DNA of 64,000 bases, taken from Dendrolimus kikuchii. Its lineage: Eukaryota > Arthropoda > Insecta > Lepidoptera > Lasiocampidae. Below the pieces are notes generated by a model. The model ran no database searches and was not told where the DNA came from. It was given only the letters and a program-made list of their open reading frames with translations. Below are positions 31,966-41,285 of this stretch, one piece after another (position 1 is the stretch's first letter; the number at the start of each line of letters is the position of its first letter). The position numbers were made by a program, and so were the translations under genes. The stretch spans positions 3,361,501 to 3,425,500 of the forward strand of contig JAHHIN020000030.1 of NCBI GenBank assembly GCA_019925095.2, written 5' to 3'.

Positions 31966-34900
31966 ATGCCCGTACGACATAGCTTCCTCCAAATTAATGT
32001 AAACCACTCCGCCGGTGCACAGGACCTAGCCATGCAGACCATGGCGGAGTGGGGGATTGACCTGGCCGTAGTAAGCGAGCCTTACTACGTCCCCGACCTA
32101 GGCAACTGGGTTGGGGATCTGGACAAAACGGTGGCGGTGGTCGCCACATCGGGCTGTGGCACCCCATTCTCTATCATAGAGAGGGGACGGGGTTACGCGG
32201 TGGCAGGTTGGGGTCAGCACGCCGTCATAGGCGTGTACTTCTCCCCCAACCGTCCCCTGGCGGAGTTTGAGGCCTTCTTAGATTCCGTTAGGGCCGCCGT
32301 GATCAGGCTGTCGCCGAGGTCGATCTTCGTCCTCGGCGATTTTAATGCCAAATCTCGTTCCTGGGGAAACGTCGCCACCAATGCGAGGGGACGGGCCGTT
32401 GAAGTGTGGGCGCTCCAATCCGGCCTGTCGCTGCTAAACCGAGGAGCGGTCCACACCTGCGTGCGAGCGCGGGGTGGTTCTGTAATAGACCTGTCGTTCG
32501 TCACCCACGCGATCGCAAACAGGGTGGACGGATGGAGAGTCGTGGAGGAGGCGGAGTCTCTTTCTGATCACCGCTTTATCAGATTCGAGATCTCCCCTCC
32601 TCCGAGCACGATCTCGGTTCCCCCACGCGGTCACGGCCGGTTTCCGCGCTGGGCCCTCGGCCGGCTCGATCCAGAGCTAGCTGAGGAGATGGCAATCGTC
32701 CAGAGCTGGGTCAATCCAATTAGTTCCGGGGGTCCGGAGGTACTGGCAGAGCGCATGAGCAGAACCCTCGTAAGGATCTGCGATGCTGCGATGCCTCGGT
32801 CGCGTCGGCCTCCACAGCGTAAGGCGGTCTATTGGTGGACCGCCGAGATCGGTGACCTGAGGGAGGCAGCCTTCAGAGCACGCCGGTCCCTCAAACGCCG
32901 GCGGAGCCGACTACCTCCGGACTATGTGGAGGAAAATCGTCTTATCGGGGAGCATCGGGCTGCCAAAAAGGCTCTTCGACTGGCCATCATCCAGTCGAAG
33001 ACCCGGTGCCGGGAAGAAATGCTAAAGAGCCTCGATGGGGACCCCTGGGGGCGTCCGTACCGGATGGCCCGTAAAACGATGCGGGCTTGCACCATTCCGG
33101 TCACAGCGTCGCTCGAAGAGGGGGTCCTTAGCTCCGTTATAGACGGACTCTTCCCAGACCCGGGAGCCTTCACTCCCCCAGAAATGAATCCTCCACACCC
33201 CATTCATTCGGAGATGGAGCCTCCCCTCGTCTCCGAAGAAGAATTAGAAGTGGCCCTGGAGCGCCTCCGGGGCCGAAAGACAGCGCCGGGACCTGACGGG
33301 GTCCCGGGCCGAGTCCTCTTTCTGGCCGCTAAACACCTACGCGGCCAGCTTCGGGAACTTTTCAATACCTGTATCAGGTCAGGCGTGTTCCCGAAGCAGT
33401 GGAAGGAGGGCCGGCTATGCCTGCTTCCGAAGGAGGGTCGCCCTCCCGACGATCCATCCGCCTACAGGCCCATCATCTTGCTTAACGAGGCGGCCAAGGT
33501 CTTTGAGAAGATCCTGGCCGGTCGCCTCGTTCGTCATTTGGACACCAATGGGCCTGGGCTCTCTGAGGCTCAATATGGTTTCAGGGTGGGACGTTCGACA
33601 CTGGACGCCCTGAACGCGCTACGGAGCCTCACGAGAGAGGCGGATCACATGAAGGAGTCCGTCCTGGCGGTCTCTCTTGATATCAAGAACGCCTTCAACA
33701 GTCTCCCTCACGAAACAATAAGGGCAGGGCTCCTGTCCCACGGAGTCCCCCCGTATCTCACGAGGCTGTTGGAGGCCTACCTCCAGGACAGGTACATCCT
33801 CTGGGAGGGCGGCCGAACTGGCCAGGTTATAGGAAGACGACGCGTCGCGTGCGGCGTTCCACAAGGGTCGGTGCTGGGTCCGATCCTGTGGAACATCGGC
33901 TACGACTGGCTCCTCCGCGAGCCAGTACTGCCCGGGATGGGGGTGCTCTGCTTTGCAGACGACACCCTCGTCACGGCCCGGGGCGGAACCTATGAAGAGT
34001 CTATGGCACTCGCCGACGCCGGAACGGCGTTGGTGGTCGAACGAATCCGGCGTCTTGGCCTGAGGGTCTCTCCTGAAAAAACAGAGGCCCTCATGTTCCA
34101 TAGACCACATAGACGTGCACCCCGGGACGCGCGCATCGTCGTCCAAGGTGTTGCGGTAGCGGTCAAGCCCCAGATGAAATATCTGGGGCTTGTACTAGAT
34201 GGTAAATGGAACTTCGGGGCCCATTTCACCCAGCTCGCCCCGAGGTTAATTAAATCCGCTGCCGCCCTGGCCAGGCTCCTTCCGAACGTGGGAGGGCCGG
34301 GCGCGGCGACAAGGAAGTTGTACGCTGGCATCCTCCGGAGTATGGCATTGTACGGGGCCCCCGTATGGATTCATGCACTTCACCGGCAAAACAGGACTCT
34401 GCTGAGGCGAGCTCAGAGGGTCCTGGCGGTGAGGTCTATTCGAGGGTACCGTACTGTGTCGTGGACGGCGGCAACACTGCTGGCGGGTGATCCGCCCTGG
34501 AATCTCCAGGCGGAGGTGCTCGCAGCAGTGTACCGCTCCCGGCAGGATGCACGGGCGAGAGGAGAGGTGCCGTGCCCGGCAGAAACTAGAATGATCAGGG
34601 TCCAGGCGACCGAGGCCCTGATCCGCTCTTGGCAGAGGGACCTGGGGTCCCCAGAAGCTGGAATCGTGACGGTGGAGGCAATCCGGCCCCACCTGGCTCG
34701 TTGGGTCTCGCGGAAATGCGGGACCTTGACGTTCAGGATGGTGCAGATACTTACCGGGCACGGCTGCTTTGGTAAGTATCTGCACCAAATAGTTGGGCGG
34801 GAACCTTCCCCGTCTTGCCACGAGTGCGGCGCACTCCAAGACACGGCGTTTCACACGCTCGTGGAGTGCGCCGCTTGGGGACCCCAAAGGGCCCTCCTAG

Positions 34901-35118
34901 AGAACGTCGTTGGCCCTGTGAGCTCGCTTCGTAGCATGGTCGAAGCGATGCTCCAGGGTCAACAATCTTGGCTTACGGTCTCCTCCTTCTGCGAATCCGT
35001 CATGTCGCAGAAGGAGGCCGCTGAAAGAGCGAGGGAGGAGGACGCGTACGCGGACCCCATCCGCAGGAGGCGGACCGGCGGTCGCAGGCGCCGCTACGCG
35101 CATCTTCTCCTCCCATAA
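31966..35118 (+). CDS. R1-like ORF2 protein: AP endonuclease and reverse transcriptase
   Basis: 1050 residues. The N-terminal endonuclease has LQINVNHSAGAQ, VSEPYY, LGDFNAKSRSWGN and SLSDHRF and nicks the target. A linker follows, then the RT (about residues 420-780) with KTAPGPDGVPG, YRPIILLNEAAKVFEKILA, AQYGFRVGRSTLDAL, SLDIKNAFNSLPH, GVPQGSVLGPILW and the catalytic CFADDTLVTARGG near residue 663. The C-terminal part has the CCHC-type cluster CHECGALQDTAFHTLVEC near residue 951 and ends in RRRYAHLLLP. Length and order fit R1-clade ORF2. TAACAATG spaces ORF1 from ORF2 by 2 bases, which suggests translation by reinitiation, as shown for the related SART1 element. Confidence 0.95.
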   Translation: MPVRHSFLQINVNHSAGAQDLAMQTMAEWGIDLAVVSEPYYVPDLGNWVGDLDKTVAVVATSGCGTPFSIIERGRGYAVAGWGQHAVIGVYFSPNRPLAEFEAFLDSVRAAVIRLSPRSIFVLGDFNAKSRSWGNVATNARGRAVEVWALQSGLSLLNRGAVHTCVRARGGSVIDLSFVTHAIANRVDGWRVVEEAESLSDHRFIRFEISPPPSTISVPPRGHGRFPRWALGRLDPELAEEMAIVQSWVNPISSGGPEVLAERMSRTLVRICDAAMPRSRRPPQRKAVYWWTAEIGDLREAAFRARRSLKRRRSRLPPDYVEENRLIGEHRAAKKALRLAIIQSKTRCREEMLKSLDGDPWGRPYRMARKTMRACTIPVTASLEEGVLSSVIDGLFPDPGAFTPPEMNPPHPIHSEMEPPLVSEEELEVALERLRGRKTAPGPDGVPGRVLFLAAKHLRGQLRELFNTCIRSGVFPKQWKEGRLCLLPKEGRPPDDPSAYRPIILLNEAAKVFEKILAGRLVRHLDTNGPGLSEAQYGFRVGRSTLDALNALRSLTREADHMKESVLAVSLDIKNAFNSLPHETIRAGLLSHGVPPYLTRLLEAYLQDRYILWEGGRTGQVIGRRRVACGVPQGSVLGPILWNIGYDWLLREPVLPGMGVLCFADDTLVTARGGTYEESMALADAGTALVVERIRRLGLRVSPEKTEALMFHRPHRRAPRDARIVVQGVAVAVKPQMKYLGLVLDGKWNFGAHFTQLAPRLIKSAAALARLLPNVGGPGAATRKLYAGILRSMALYGAPVWIHALHRQNRTLLRRAQRVLAVRSIRGYRTVSWTAATLLAGDPPWNLQAEVLAAVYRSRQDARARGEVPCPAETRMIRVQATEALIRSWQRDLGSPEAGIVTVEAIRPHLARWVSRKCGTLTFRMVQILTGHGCFGKYLHQIVGREPSPSCHECGALQDTAFHTLVECAAWGPQRALLENVVGPVSSLRSMVEAMLQGQQSWLTVSSFCESVMSQKEAAERAREEDAYADPIRRRRTGGRRRRYAHLLLP

Positions 35119-35497
35119 TTACCGTCACAGGGGGCCGCTGTCACGGGGGCGACAGCGGTCTTCCCCCCCCTGCTGTACGAAGTGGGTCACTCTGCTCCCC
35201 GGGGTGACCCAGTTACAGGGTGTAGGGGCGTCATGGTGCAGTTACTCTGTACAAGATCCCATGACGCCCCGTAAAAGCGCTATAAATGGGGCGCAGGTTT
35301 AGGTTTAGTGGGTAGTTCGGCGACCGTTTCTCGCGACAACTTCGTTTTAGAAGCCAGCGTGGAGGACCGGTCGCTGAGAGTCCCACACACCCTCGATGCA
35401 GGCCTTATGCCTGCATTTTGGCCCTTCCCCCGAAGGACCCGAGGATGGTGTCCAAAGACATTCCCCCTGCGTTATCAAAAAAAAAAAAAAAAAAAAA
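35119..35497 (+). other. 3' UTR and poly(A) of R1-like copy 1
   Basis: It contains a 12-bp perfect stem (35225-35236 with 35259-35270), the TTTAGTGGGTA motif (35304-35314) and CATTCCCCC (35459-35467) before GTTATC and the A-run (35477-35497). The same three signals are found in other R1-like copies of the window. Confidence 0.9.
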
Positions 35498-35511
35498 GGG
35501 TTATGCGGAGT
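35498..35511. other. Target-site duplication of R1-like copy 1 (3' side)
   Basis: Exact copy of 29198-29211 directly after the poly(A). Confidence 0.95.
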
Positions 35512-35625
35512 AGGCAGAGCGATATTGTGGAATAGCATGTACTCCTTGATGCTTACTAACGGTACTTGTACAACAAACACGATTTTATTATTTAAATAAT
35601 AACATACTAGTTTTGAAATACTTAG
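35512..35625 (-). pseudogene. Env middle part, errantivirus-like element
   Basis: About 38 codons on the minus strand, ending at the R1-like copy 1 insertion, with the env text resuming at 29197. Upstream, env is cut by the BEL/Pao LTR at 35626. The N-terminal env half is absent from the window, lost together with the integrase core and the tail of the BEL 3' LTR. Confidence 0.8.
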
Positions 35626-35899
35626 TGTTAACGATGCCAAAATAGTTTGTAGATAGTTTTTAGAAAGTTGTTTCCCACGAAGGCAATGCAGATGCTGGGA
35701 TATGGAATAATTTATGACGTCCCCCGTAATGTCCTCCATTGTTTTATATTTTCGAGAATTTCGGTAATAGTTTAAAATAACGTCCTTTGTAAGACCATTT
35801 GAGTTAAAGAAAGATGATCCTGACATCTGCCATTGCCATTGTATGTACATATTTTAGAAAATAGTTGTGTAATTTAACTGCATGCTTTGTTTGTTTTGC

Positions 35900-36887
35900 T
35901 ACCGCTCCGGCTAAGCCGAAGATGTATAAAAGGTACGTAGACGATACTTTTGCCGTCCTCCCAAACGATAAAGTCTCTGCATTTCTAGATCATCTCAATT
36001 CCATTAGCAGTAATATTAAATTTACTATGGAACTAGAGGCAAATAATAAATTAGCTTTTCTGGATGTGCTCATCCTAAGGAACCCTGACAATACTCTTGG
36101 TCATACGGTGTATAGGAAACCTACCCATACAGATAAATACCTTAATGGTTTGTCTCACCACCATCCTAGTCAGTTAGCTACCGTGGGCAAATCTTTGTTT
36201 CAGAGAGCACGGAAAATTTGTGACGAGAACCACATAGCTGGAGAGCTTCAGCATGTCAAGCGAGTTCTACAACGCAATCAGCTGAAGACTCCACACCAAC
36301 GTCACAAAGGCCCCAAACCACCTTCAGTTGAGCGGTGCCCTGCTACCCTACCCTATATCAAGGGGGTCACAGACAGAATTGGTCACATCCTCAGGCGAGC
36401 TTCAATCAAAACATATTTCAAGCCGCAGAAAAAGATTACCCAATTTCTGAGACCTGTGAAATGCAATATCCCACTCCAGGATGCAGGGGTTTACAAGCTT
36501 GATTGTGAGTGTGGATTGTCATACATTGGGCAAACAAAGAGGAGCATAAAAACACGAGTAAAAGAACACATTGCTGACATGAAACACACAAGGTCTACGA
36601 AGTCTGCGATCAGTGAACACACGCTGGATAAACCCAACCACTACATCAGATTCGATAACCCACAAATCCTAGCGAAAGAGAATCGTTTCATACCTAGAAT
36701 GATGCGTGAGGCTATTGAAATCAAAAAACACCCAAATTTCAATAGAGAAGATGGTTGGCAAGTACCACCTGTTTGGGATCCAATTATCAAAACTATTAAG
36801 ACCCAAACCCAGCAAAAACCAGCTGCCAGACCTCAAGACACTGTGAGCTCTTTCTGCGTACAACGGAACACAAACCAACTTGACTGA
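35900..36887 (+). CDS. Penelope-like reverse transcriptase C-terminus with GIY-YIG endonuclease (partial)
   Basis: The frame enters from LTR sequence; element sequence starts about 35891. It opens with the RT catalytic block (KRYVDDTFAVLPN), so fingers and most of the palm are missing. RT thumb text follows (FTMELEANNKLAFLDVLI, TVYRKPTHTDKYLN). A linker leads to the GIY-YIG nuclease (about residues 210-290) with CECGLSYIGQTKRSIKTRVK and EH. This nuclease makes the target nick in PLEs. The frame is open to a stop at 36887, but the 5' truncation makes it inactive for RT. Confidence 0.92.
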
Positions 36888-37159
36888 TAATTACTTTTAT
36901 TTTTCCTTCCACCCATTTTAATATTATATAAAATTATTAGAGCTAGGCATGTTTGCTGAAGAGTTTCTTGCGCCGCTTCTTCTCTTCAAGCCATAACATG
37001 TTGCGAAGCGGTAGTAAATTAGATTAGGCTCCCATAGATTAAATAATAACCGTAAACAAAATTAAAAATTAAATAATTTAAATTAATAAGTTGGCGGTAG
37101 GCTAAATAAAACTTTAACAATACTCGTTGACACTTGACATCTTTGTCTTCCGTGATCAC

Positions 37160-37187
37160 GGCCACTGAAAAGTGGCCGAAACGTCGG
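37160..37187 (+). other. PLE 3' hairpin with GNRA loop and GAAAC
   Basis: GGCCACT-GAAA-AGTGGCC (37160-37177) is a perfect 7-bp stem with a GAAA tetraloop, followed by GAAACGTCGG. PLE termini are known to carry hammerhead ribozyme motifs, in which GAAAC follows stem II. I do not see a canonical CUGAUGA before the stem, so ribozyme activity is only a possibility. Confidence 0.5.
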
Positions 37188-37949
37188 AAAAAACCAAAAT
37201 CAAATAAAATTACCGCGCTTAAAACCGTTAAAACGTAGTTTTATTATGTATACAAGTCGCGAAAACTTAAGAAAATATTATGCATGCTTTGTGTTAATTT
37301 AGTGAGGAAACAATTTATTAGTTTATGGACAGGGGTCGCATCTTCCCAGAAGGGTTGGGTCCAGGCCGGAGAAATCGTGGGAAGCTGCCGCAAAATGTTA
37401 GTTTTTTTAATGAATTCGTTCGTATAAGTAGTGAGTGATCCGCCAAGACAAGTCAGTGTATGACCAGAGTGTGTATAATCAGTAACTAGAGAGCGGGTTA
37501 CTGTATTAAGAGTGTATTACGAGAGTGTGTATAATCAGTAACTAGAGAGCGGGTTACTGTATTAAGTGTGTATTACCAGTGTGTGTATAATCAGTAACTA
37601 AAGAGCGGGTTACTGTGTCTAATAGTGTGTATTAAGAGTGTGTATAATCAGTAACTAGAGAGCGGGTTACTGTATTAAAAGTGTTAGTCAGGGTGTTAGA
37701 GTATTAGCTGGAGTGTATTAAAAGTAGTAGTCAGCGAGTCTATACAACTTAGTTAACGTACGAGTATACCGATTACGGCTTTAATATAGCCAATGGTTAT
37801 TTTATTGTAAATACAACTCAGTAGCGTTCAAATAAACGACGTGAACCGTAAGAGTGACTGGTGTATTATTTCCACCGGCATATCCCGCCAGCGCCTCCTA
37901 CAGGCTTCCACCGAAAGCCCTGTCGGAGACCCGCTACAGTTCTTTATAT

Positions 37950-37967
37950 TGGTCCTTCGAGCCGGAT
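37950..37967 (+). other. Primer binding site of BEL/Pao element 1
   Basis: TGGTCCTTCGAGCCGGAT is the complement of a tRNA 3' end of the form ...GGCTCGAAGGACCA, probably tRNA-Arg. It sets the 5' LTR end at 37949. Confidence 0.85.
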
Positions 37968-37979
37968 TGGGAAGAAACC

Positions 37980-40900
37980 ATGCCACTCACCAGGTCGCTG
38001 ATTGGTTCAAAATCGTCGCTTTGTGAAGAATCGACTGAGATGTATGCTGATGGCAGGACAACGAACGTATCGACCTTGTCAAGGGCACACGTCGCAGCGT
38101 TGAGAGGAAATACGACCGTGGGTACTTCGACAGAGACCTCTGGTACTGTTTACCGAGGTACAACCAGAAGAACACGTGCCGTCACCGCAGCAGCCGCCGC
38201 CGCTGCCAACGCTGTCAACGCCGCCCATGTACAAGAGTTGCCAGCCTCATCAGCATTGAACGCCTTACACGTAGCCCAGCTGACGGACGCCACAGCGTCA
38301 CAGAAAGGTACGAATTCGAAGAACATTGGAGGGCCTCTTGAGAATCCCCCGTTCGTCTCTTCGATCCCTCTCGTACCAACCGCACCTCCTCGATCAACGA
38401 AATCAACAAGGAGGGTTGAATTAGAAACTCGTTTGCAATTGGAAAAACAGAAATTGGAAATTGCACAAGCCAAAGCTGCAATTACAAGAATCCAATTGGA
38501 ACTTAGTCAGTGCGAATCAGAATGTGAACTGGAAAATGAATCTATCAGAAGCGAACCGATTAGATCAACGCACGTTGAACAATGGTTAGAGCATAGTGCC
38601 ACCTGTGTCGATCAACCAAAACAAACTAAAGTACCTCAAAATAGTGACATAAAAGAGCTAGCCGATGCTATCATCAACGCAACGAAATCGATGCAACCAG
38701 CCAGCTCGTTTGCGCCGCAGAAAGTCTGGGACTTGCCAGACTTCAATGGAGCTTATGATGAGTGGTTGCCCTTCAAGAGGACGTATGAAGAAAGTCAAAG
38801 TTACTTCAGTGAAGTTGAAAACATGGCTCGTCTACGAAGGTCACTCAAGGGGTCCGCAAAAGAATCAGTACGAAGTTTATTATTCGTAGCATCCGACACG
38901 AGTGAAGTTATGAATGCTTTGGAAAGGAGGTTTGGGAAACCGGAGCAATTAGCACTCGCCGAAATTGAAAAAATAAAGGAGTTGCCACGACTTGGTGACG
39001 CTCAAAGAGATATAGGGATTTTTGCCTGTCGTATTAACAACGCCGTAGCTACAATACAAGCGTTGAACAAACAACAGTACCTGCATTCGCCGGAAATGAG
39101 CAGATGTATAATAGAAAAGTTGAGCCCCATTTTAAAATACAGATGGTATGATTATAACGCCCGTAGCGGTGATGAACCCGAGTTGCTGAAACTGAAGGAT
39201 TTTTTGAACATTGAAGCCGATTTGTGTGGAAAGTTTGTACTTTCTGAAACGATTAAAAAGAGAGTCGGGCCTTCACGCTACCCAGTACACACCGTCCGTG
39301 AAGAAACGAAAAATGTTTTAAAGAAATCGTGTGTTATTTGCAATGGAGAGCATTGGATCACCGAATGCAAACAGTTCACAGAGGCAACTGTAGACGTCAG
39401 ATGGGAAATTATAAGGCAGAATAAGCTGTGTTTTAAGTGTCTATGTCGCTCTCACGGAATATCAACATGCAGAGGGCAGGGTTGCAAGAGATGTAGGCGA
39501 CCCCACCACGTCATGTTGCACGCCGAGTCGACACATCGTCCACAAGCGCCGACACAATGTGAGGTACGTACGTCGACATCTCCAGAACTCGGACAAGAAT
39601 GCGAACCAGTAACAGTGACGAAAGCTGTTTATATGTCGACTGGAGCAGAGAAAGCGTTTCTGAAAATTATCCCCGTCGATATCTACGGCCCCAAAGGAAC
39701 CGCTCGTGTCTTGGCCCTACTAGATGAAGGGTCAACTGTGACACTATTGGATTCTGAGGTGGCAAATCGAATTGGAGTAATGGGGAAATCCGAGACGCTC
39801 TTATTGGAAACAGTTGGTGGAAAGATTGTCGAGCGAAAAGAGTCGCAAAAGATGAATTTGAAAATAAAGGGCGTAAATCGAAGCGACAAGCGTAGTTTAA
39901 AAAATGGGAGAACAGTTGAAGCGTTGCAGTTATCGTCTCAGTGCATCGAAAAGGATGTCATCGTAAAATGCAAGCATTTAAAAGAAAAGTTAAATAAACT
40001 CATTTATGAACCAGAAAGGCCAGCGCTGCTGATTGGTCAAGATAACTGGGAGTTGATAGTTCCCAGAAAGATACTAAAGGGAAAGCAAAATGAACCCGTT
40101 GCTTCACTCACCAGCCTCGGGTGGGTGTTGCACGGCCGTTATACTGGAAACCCAGCTTCACTTAACGCCGTTAACCACTGTCGACGAATATATGCCGAAT
40201 CAAACGAAGAATTGAATAAAGAATATGATAAACAAATTGATCACGTGTCGATCAATGAGTGTGCTGAAATAGCGTTAGCTGAAACAGTGCCGAGTCGCCC
40301 TGTTTACTTATCTCAATCTAAGGTCATATATCCTATAATGAAAAAAAATCACATAGTGTTTGATGCTGCCGCATTTCAAGGGAGGAGCTTAAACGACGCC
40401 TTGCTAACCGATCCAGACTTACTTCAATCGTTATTTGGAGTAATGCTACGATTTGATGAAGAAAACATAAACGTAGTAACAAACATCAAAGTAATGTTTC
40501 TACAAACTAAAAAACAACAAAAAGGATATCCGCAAATGTCATGCGCAATCACATGCAACGACCACTTGGATAGCTATTTATGGAGTTCTCAAGATACAAA
40601 GGCATCGAAAACAATAGAAGCCATAAACACTGTGCGTACGGTAGACACCACCTTAGACCTCAGACAGTGGGCTAGCAATAAAAGGGATATATTTAAGCAG
40701 GGTCCAGCAAAGAAAGAAATGATGAGTGCGGTAAAGTTAACTATTGTTCTAATGGGACTCTTTGTTCCGGTTTTGAACAAAGGTAAGCGTTTCATTGAAG
40801 AGTTATGGCGAGAAAGAAATAACTGGAATGAATATTTTGAAACGAAGCGATATGCGCTTGGGAAAGAATACACCGCAAGAAGCACATTGGAGAGCTTCAA

Positions 40901-41285
40901 CGATGTTTGGAAATGGATCGCAGTACCTGCATTCTCATGCGAGCCTGAAACAAAGTGGCTAACTAAAAGATACGATTGGATCTGTCCTATCAGAAAAATG
41001 AAGTGGAATGCAGTTCAGCGAATGGCAGACCACGTTTGGGAGCGCTGGTTGAAAGAATGTCTTTCAACCCTTAAGCCTAGCAGAATAGGCGGAGGCCTTG
41101 CAAAGATGTATATAGGACCCCATGGAAGAACAAGAATTGTCGACGTCCAAATAACCGGCGGAGTCATAAGAGGAATCACTTCGCGTATCGTCGTCCTGGT
41201 ATCTGCAGTAGTGGCATCGTACCCAAGTTTGGAGTGCCTGACGGAGCAGGCACTGGGGGGGAGACTGTTAACGATGCCAAAATAG
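37980..41285 (+). CDS. BEL/Pao element 1 gag-pol, internally deleted but open
   Basis: The ATG at 37980 (MPLTRSLIG), 12 bases after the primer site, is the likely start; the longer frame from 37854 only reads LTR. Gag comes first, with a coiled coil (ETRLQLEKQKLEIAQAKAAI), VWDLPDFNGAYDEWLPFK, and knuckles CVICNGEHWITEC and CFKCLCRSHGISTC. Protease follows with ALLDEGSTVTLLDSEVANRI. RT begins (VFDAAAFQGRSLNDALL), but text jumps at about 40510-40540 and again near 40690-40720. Catalytic YxDD, RNase H and the integrase core are missing, and only an integrase tail (WLKECLSTL and VVDV-like end) remains before the stop inside the 3' LTR. About 1100 codons stay open despite the deletions. It cannot transpose alone. 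Confidence 0.88.
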   Translation: MPLTRSLIGSKSSLCEESTEMYADGRTTNVSTLSRAHVAALRGNTTVGTSTETSGTVYRGTTRRTRAVTAAAAAAANAVNAAHVQELPASSALNALHVAQLTDATASQKGTNSKNIGGPLENPPFVSSIPLVPTAPPRSTKSTRRVELETRLQLEKQKLEIAQAKAAITRIQLELSQCESECELENESIRSEPIRSTHVEQWLEHSATCVDQPKQTKVPQNSDIKELADAIINATKSMQPASSFAPQKVWDLPDFNGAYDEWLPFKRTYEESQSYFSEVENMARLRRSLKGSAKESVRSLLFVASDTSEVMNALERRFGKPEQLALAEIEKIKELPRLGDAQRDIGIFACRINNAVATIQALNKQQYLHSPEMSRCIIEKLSPILKYRWYDYNARSGDEPELLKLKDFLNIEADLCGKFVLSETIKKRVGPSRYPVHTVREETKNVLKKSCVICNGEHWITECKQFTEATVDVRWEIIRQNKLCFKCLCRSHGISTCRGQGCKRCRRPHHVMLHAESTHRPQAPTQCEVRTSTSPELGQECEPVTVTKAVYMSTGAEKAFLKIIPVDIYGPKGTARVLALLDEGSTVTLLDSEVANRIGVMGKSETLLLETVGGKIVERKESQKMNLKIKGVNRSDKRSLKNGRTVEALQLSSQCIEKDVIVKCKHLKEKLNKLIYEPERPALLIGQDNWELIVPRKILKGKQNEPVASLTSLGWVLHGRYTGNPASLNAVNHCRRIYAESNEELNKEYDKQIDHVSINECAEIALAETVPSRPVYLSQSKVIYPIMKKNHIVFDAAAFQGRSLNDALLTDPDLLQSLFGVMLRFDEENINVVTNIKVMFLQTKKQQKGYPQMSCAITCNDHLDSYLWSSQDTKASKTIEAINTVRTVDTTLDLRQWASNKRDIFKQGPAKKEMMSAVKLTIVLMGLFVPVLNKGKRFIEELWRERNNWNEYFETKRYALGKEYTARSTLESFNDVWKWIAVPAFSCEPETKWLTKRYDWICPIRKMKWNAVQRMADHVWERWLKECLSTLKPSRIGGGLAKMYIGPHGRTRIVDVQITGGVIRGITSRIVVLVSAVVASYPSLECLTEQALGGRLLTMPK

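Larger units (their letters stand above)
29212..35497 (+). mobile_element. R1-like LINE copy 1, complete (6.3 kb)
   Basis: A 14-bp target duplication bounds the unit. It has a 5' UTR of about 330 bases, two open ORFs separated by 2 bases, a 358-base 3' UTR and a poly(A) of 21. The ORF2 C-terminal CCHC and AP-type endonuclease place it in the R1 clade. Unlike classical R1 it sits in an LTR element, not rDNA. It has no visible inactivating mutation and is the best reference copy for the three related copies here. Confidence 0.95.
35891..37280 (+). mobile_element. Penelope-like element (PLE), 5' truncated
   Basis: Bounded by the 12-bp duplication TGCATGCTTTGT (35879-35890 and 37281-37292); the uninterrupted site is seen in the other LTR near 41516-41527. 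It carries the RT C-terminal part and the GIY-YIG endonuclease, then 390 bases of noncoding sequence with a hairpin followed by GAAAC (37160-37182). A 254-bp inverted copy of its 3' end is at 50176-50429. Confidence 0.93.
35626..37949 (+). repeat. 5' LTR of BEL/Pao element 1, split by a Penelope-like insertion
   Basis: It starts TGTTAACGATGCC and ends directly before the primer binding site at 37950. After removing the Penelope-like insert and one duplication (35891-37292) it is about 922 bp. It matches the 3' LTR at 41276-42120 nearly base for base outside a minisatellite block. Four copies of a 56-57 bp unit (starting 37471, 37527, 37583, 37640) lie in the LTR. Confidence 0.93.

Noticed and set aside
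35347..35850. 167-codon minus-strand frame
   Set aside because: It strings together antisense BEL LTR, a real env piece, a poly(T) and antisense R1-like 3' UTR; only 35512-35625 is meaningful.
37471..37695. Regularly spaced repeats as a CRISPR array
   Set aside because: The units are head-to-tail 56-57 bp minisatellite copies without unique spacers, inside a eukaryotic LTR.
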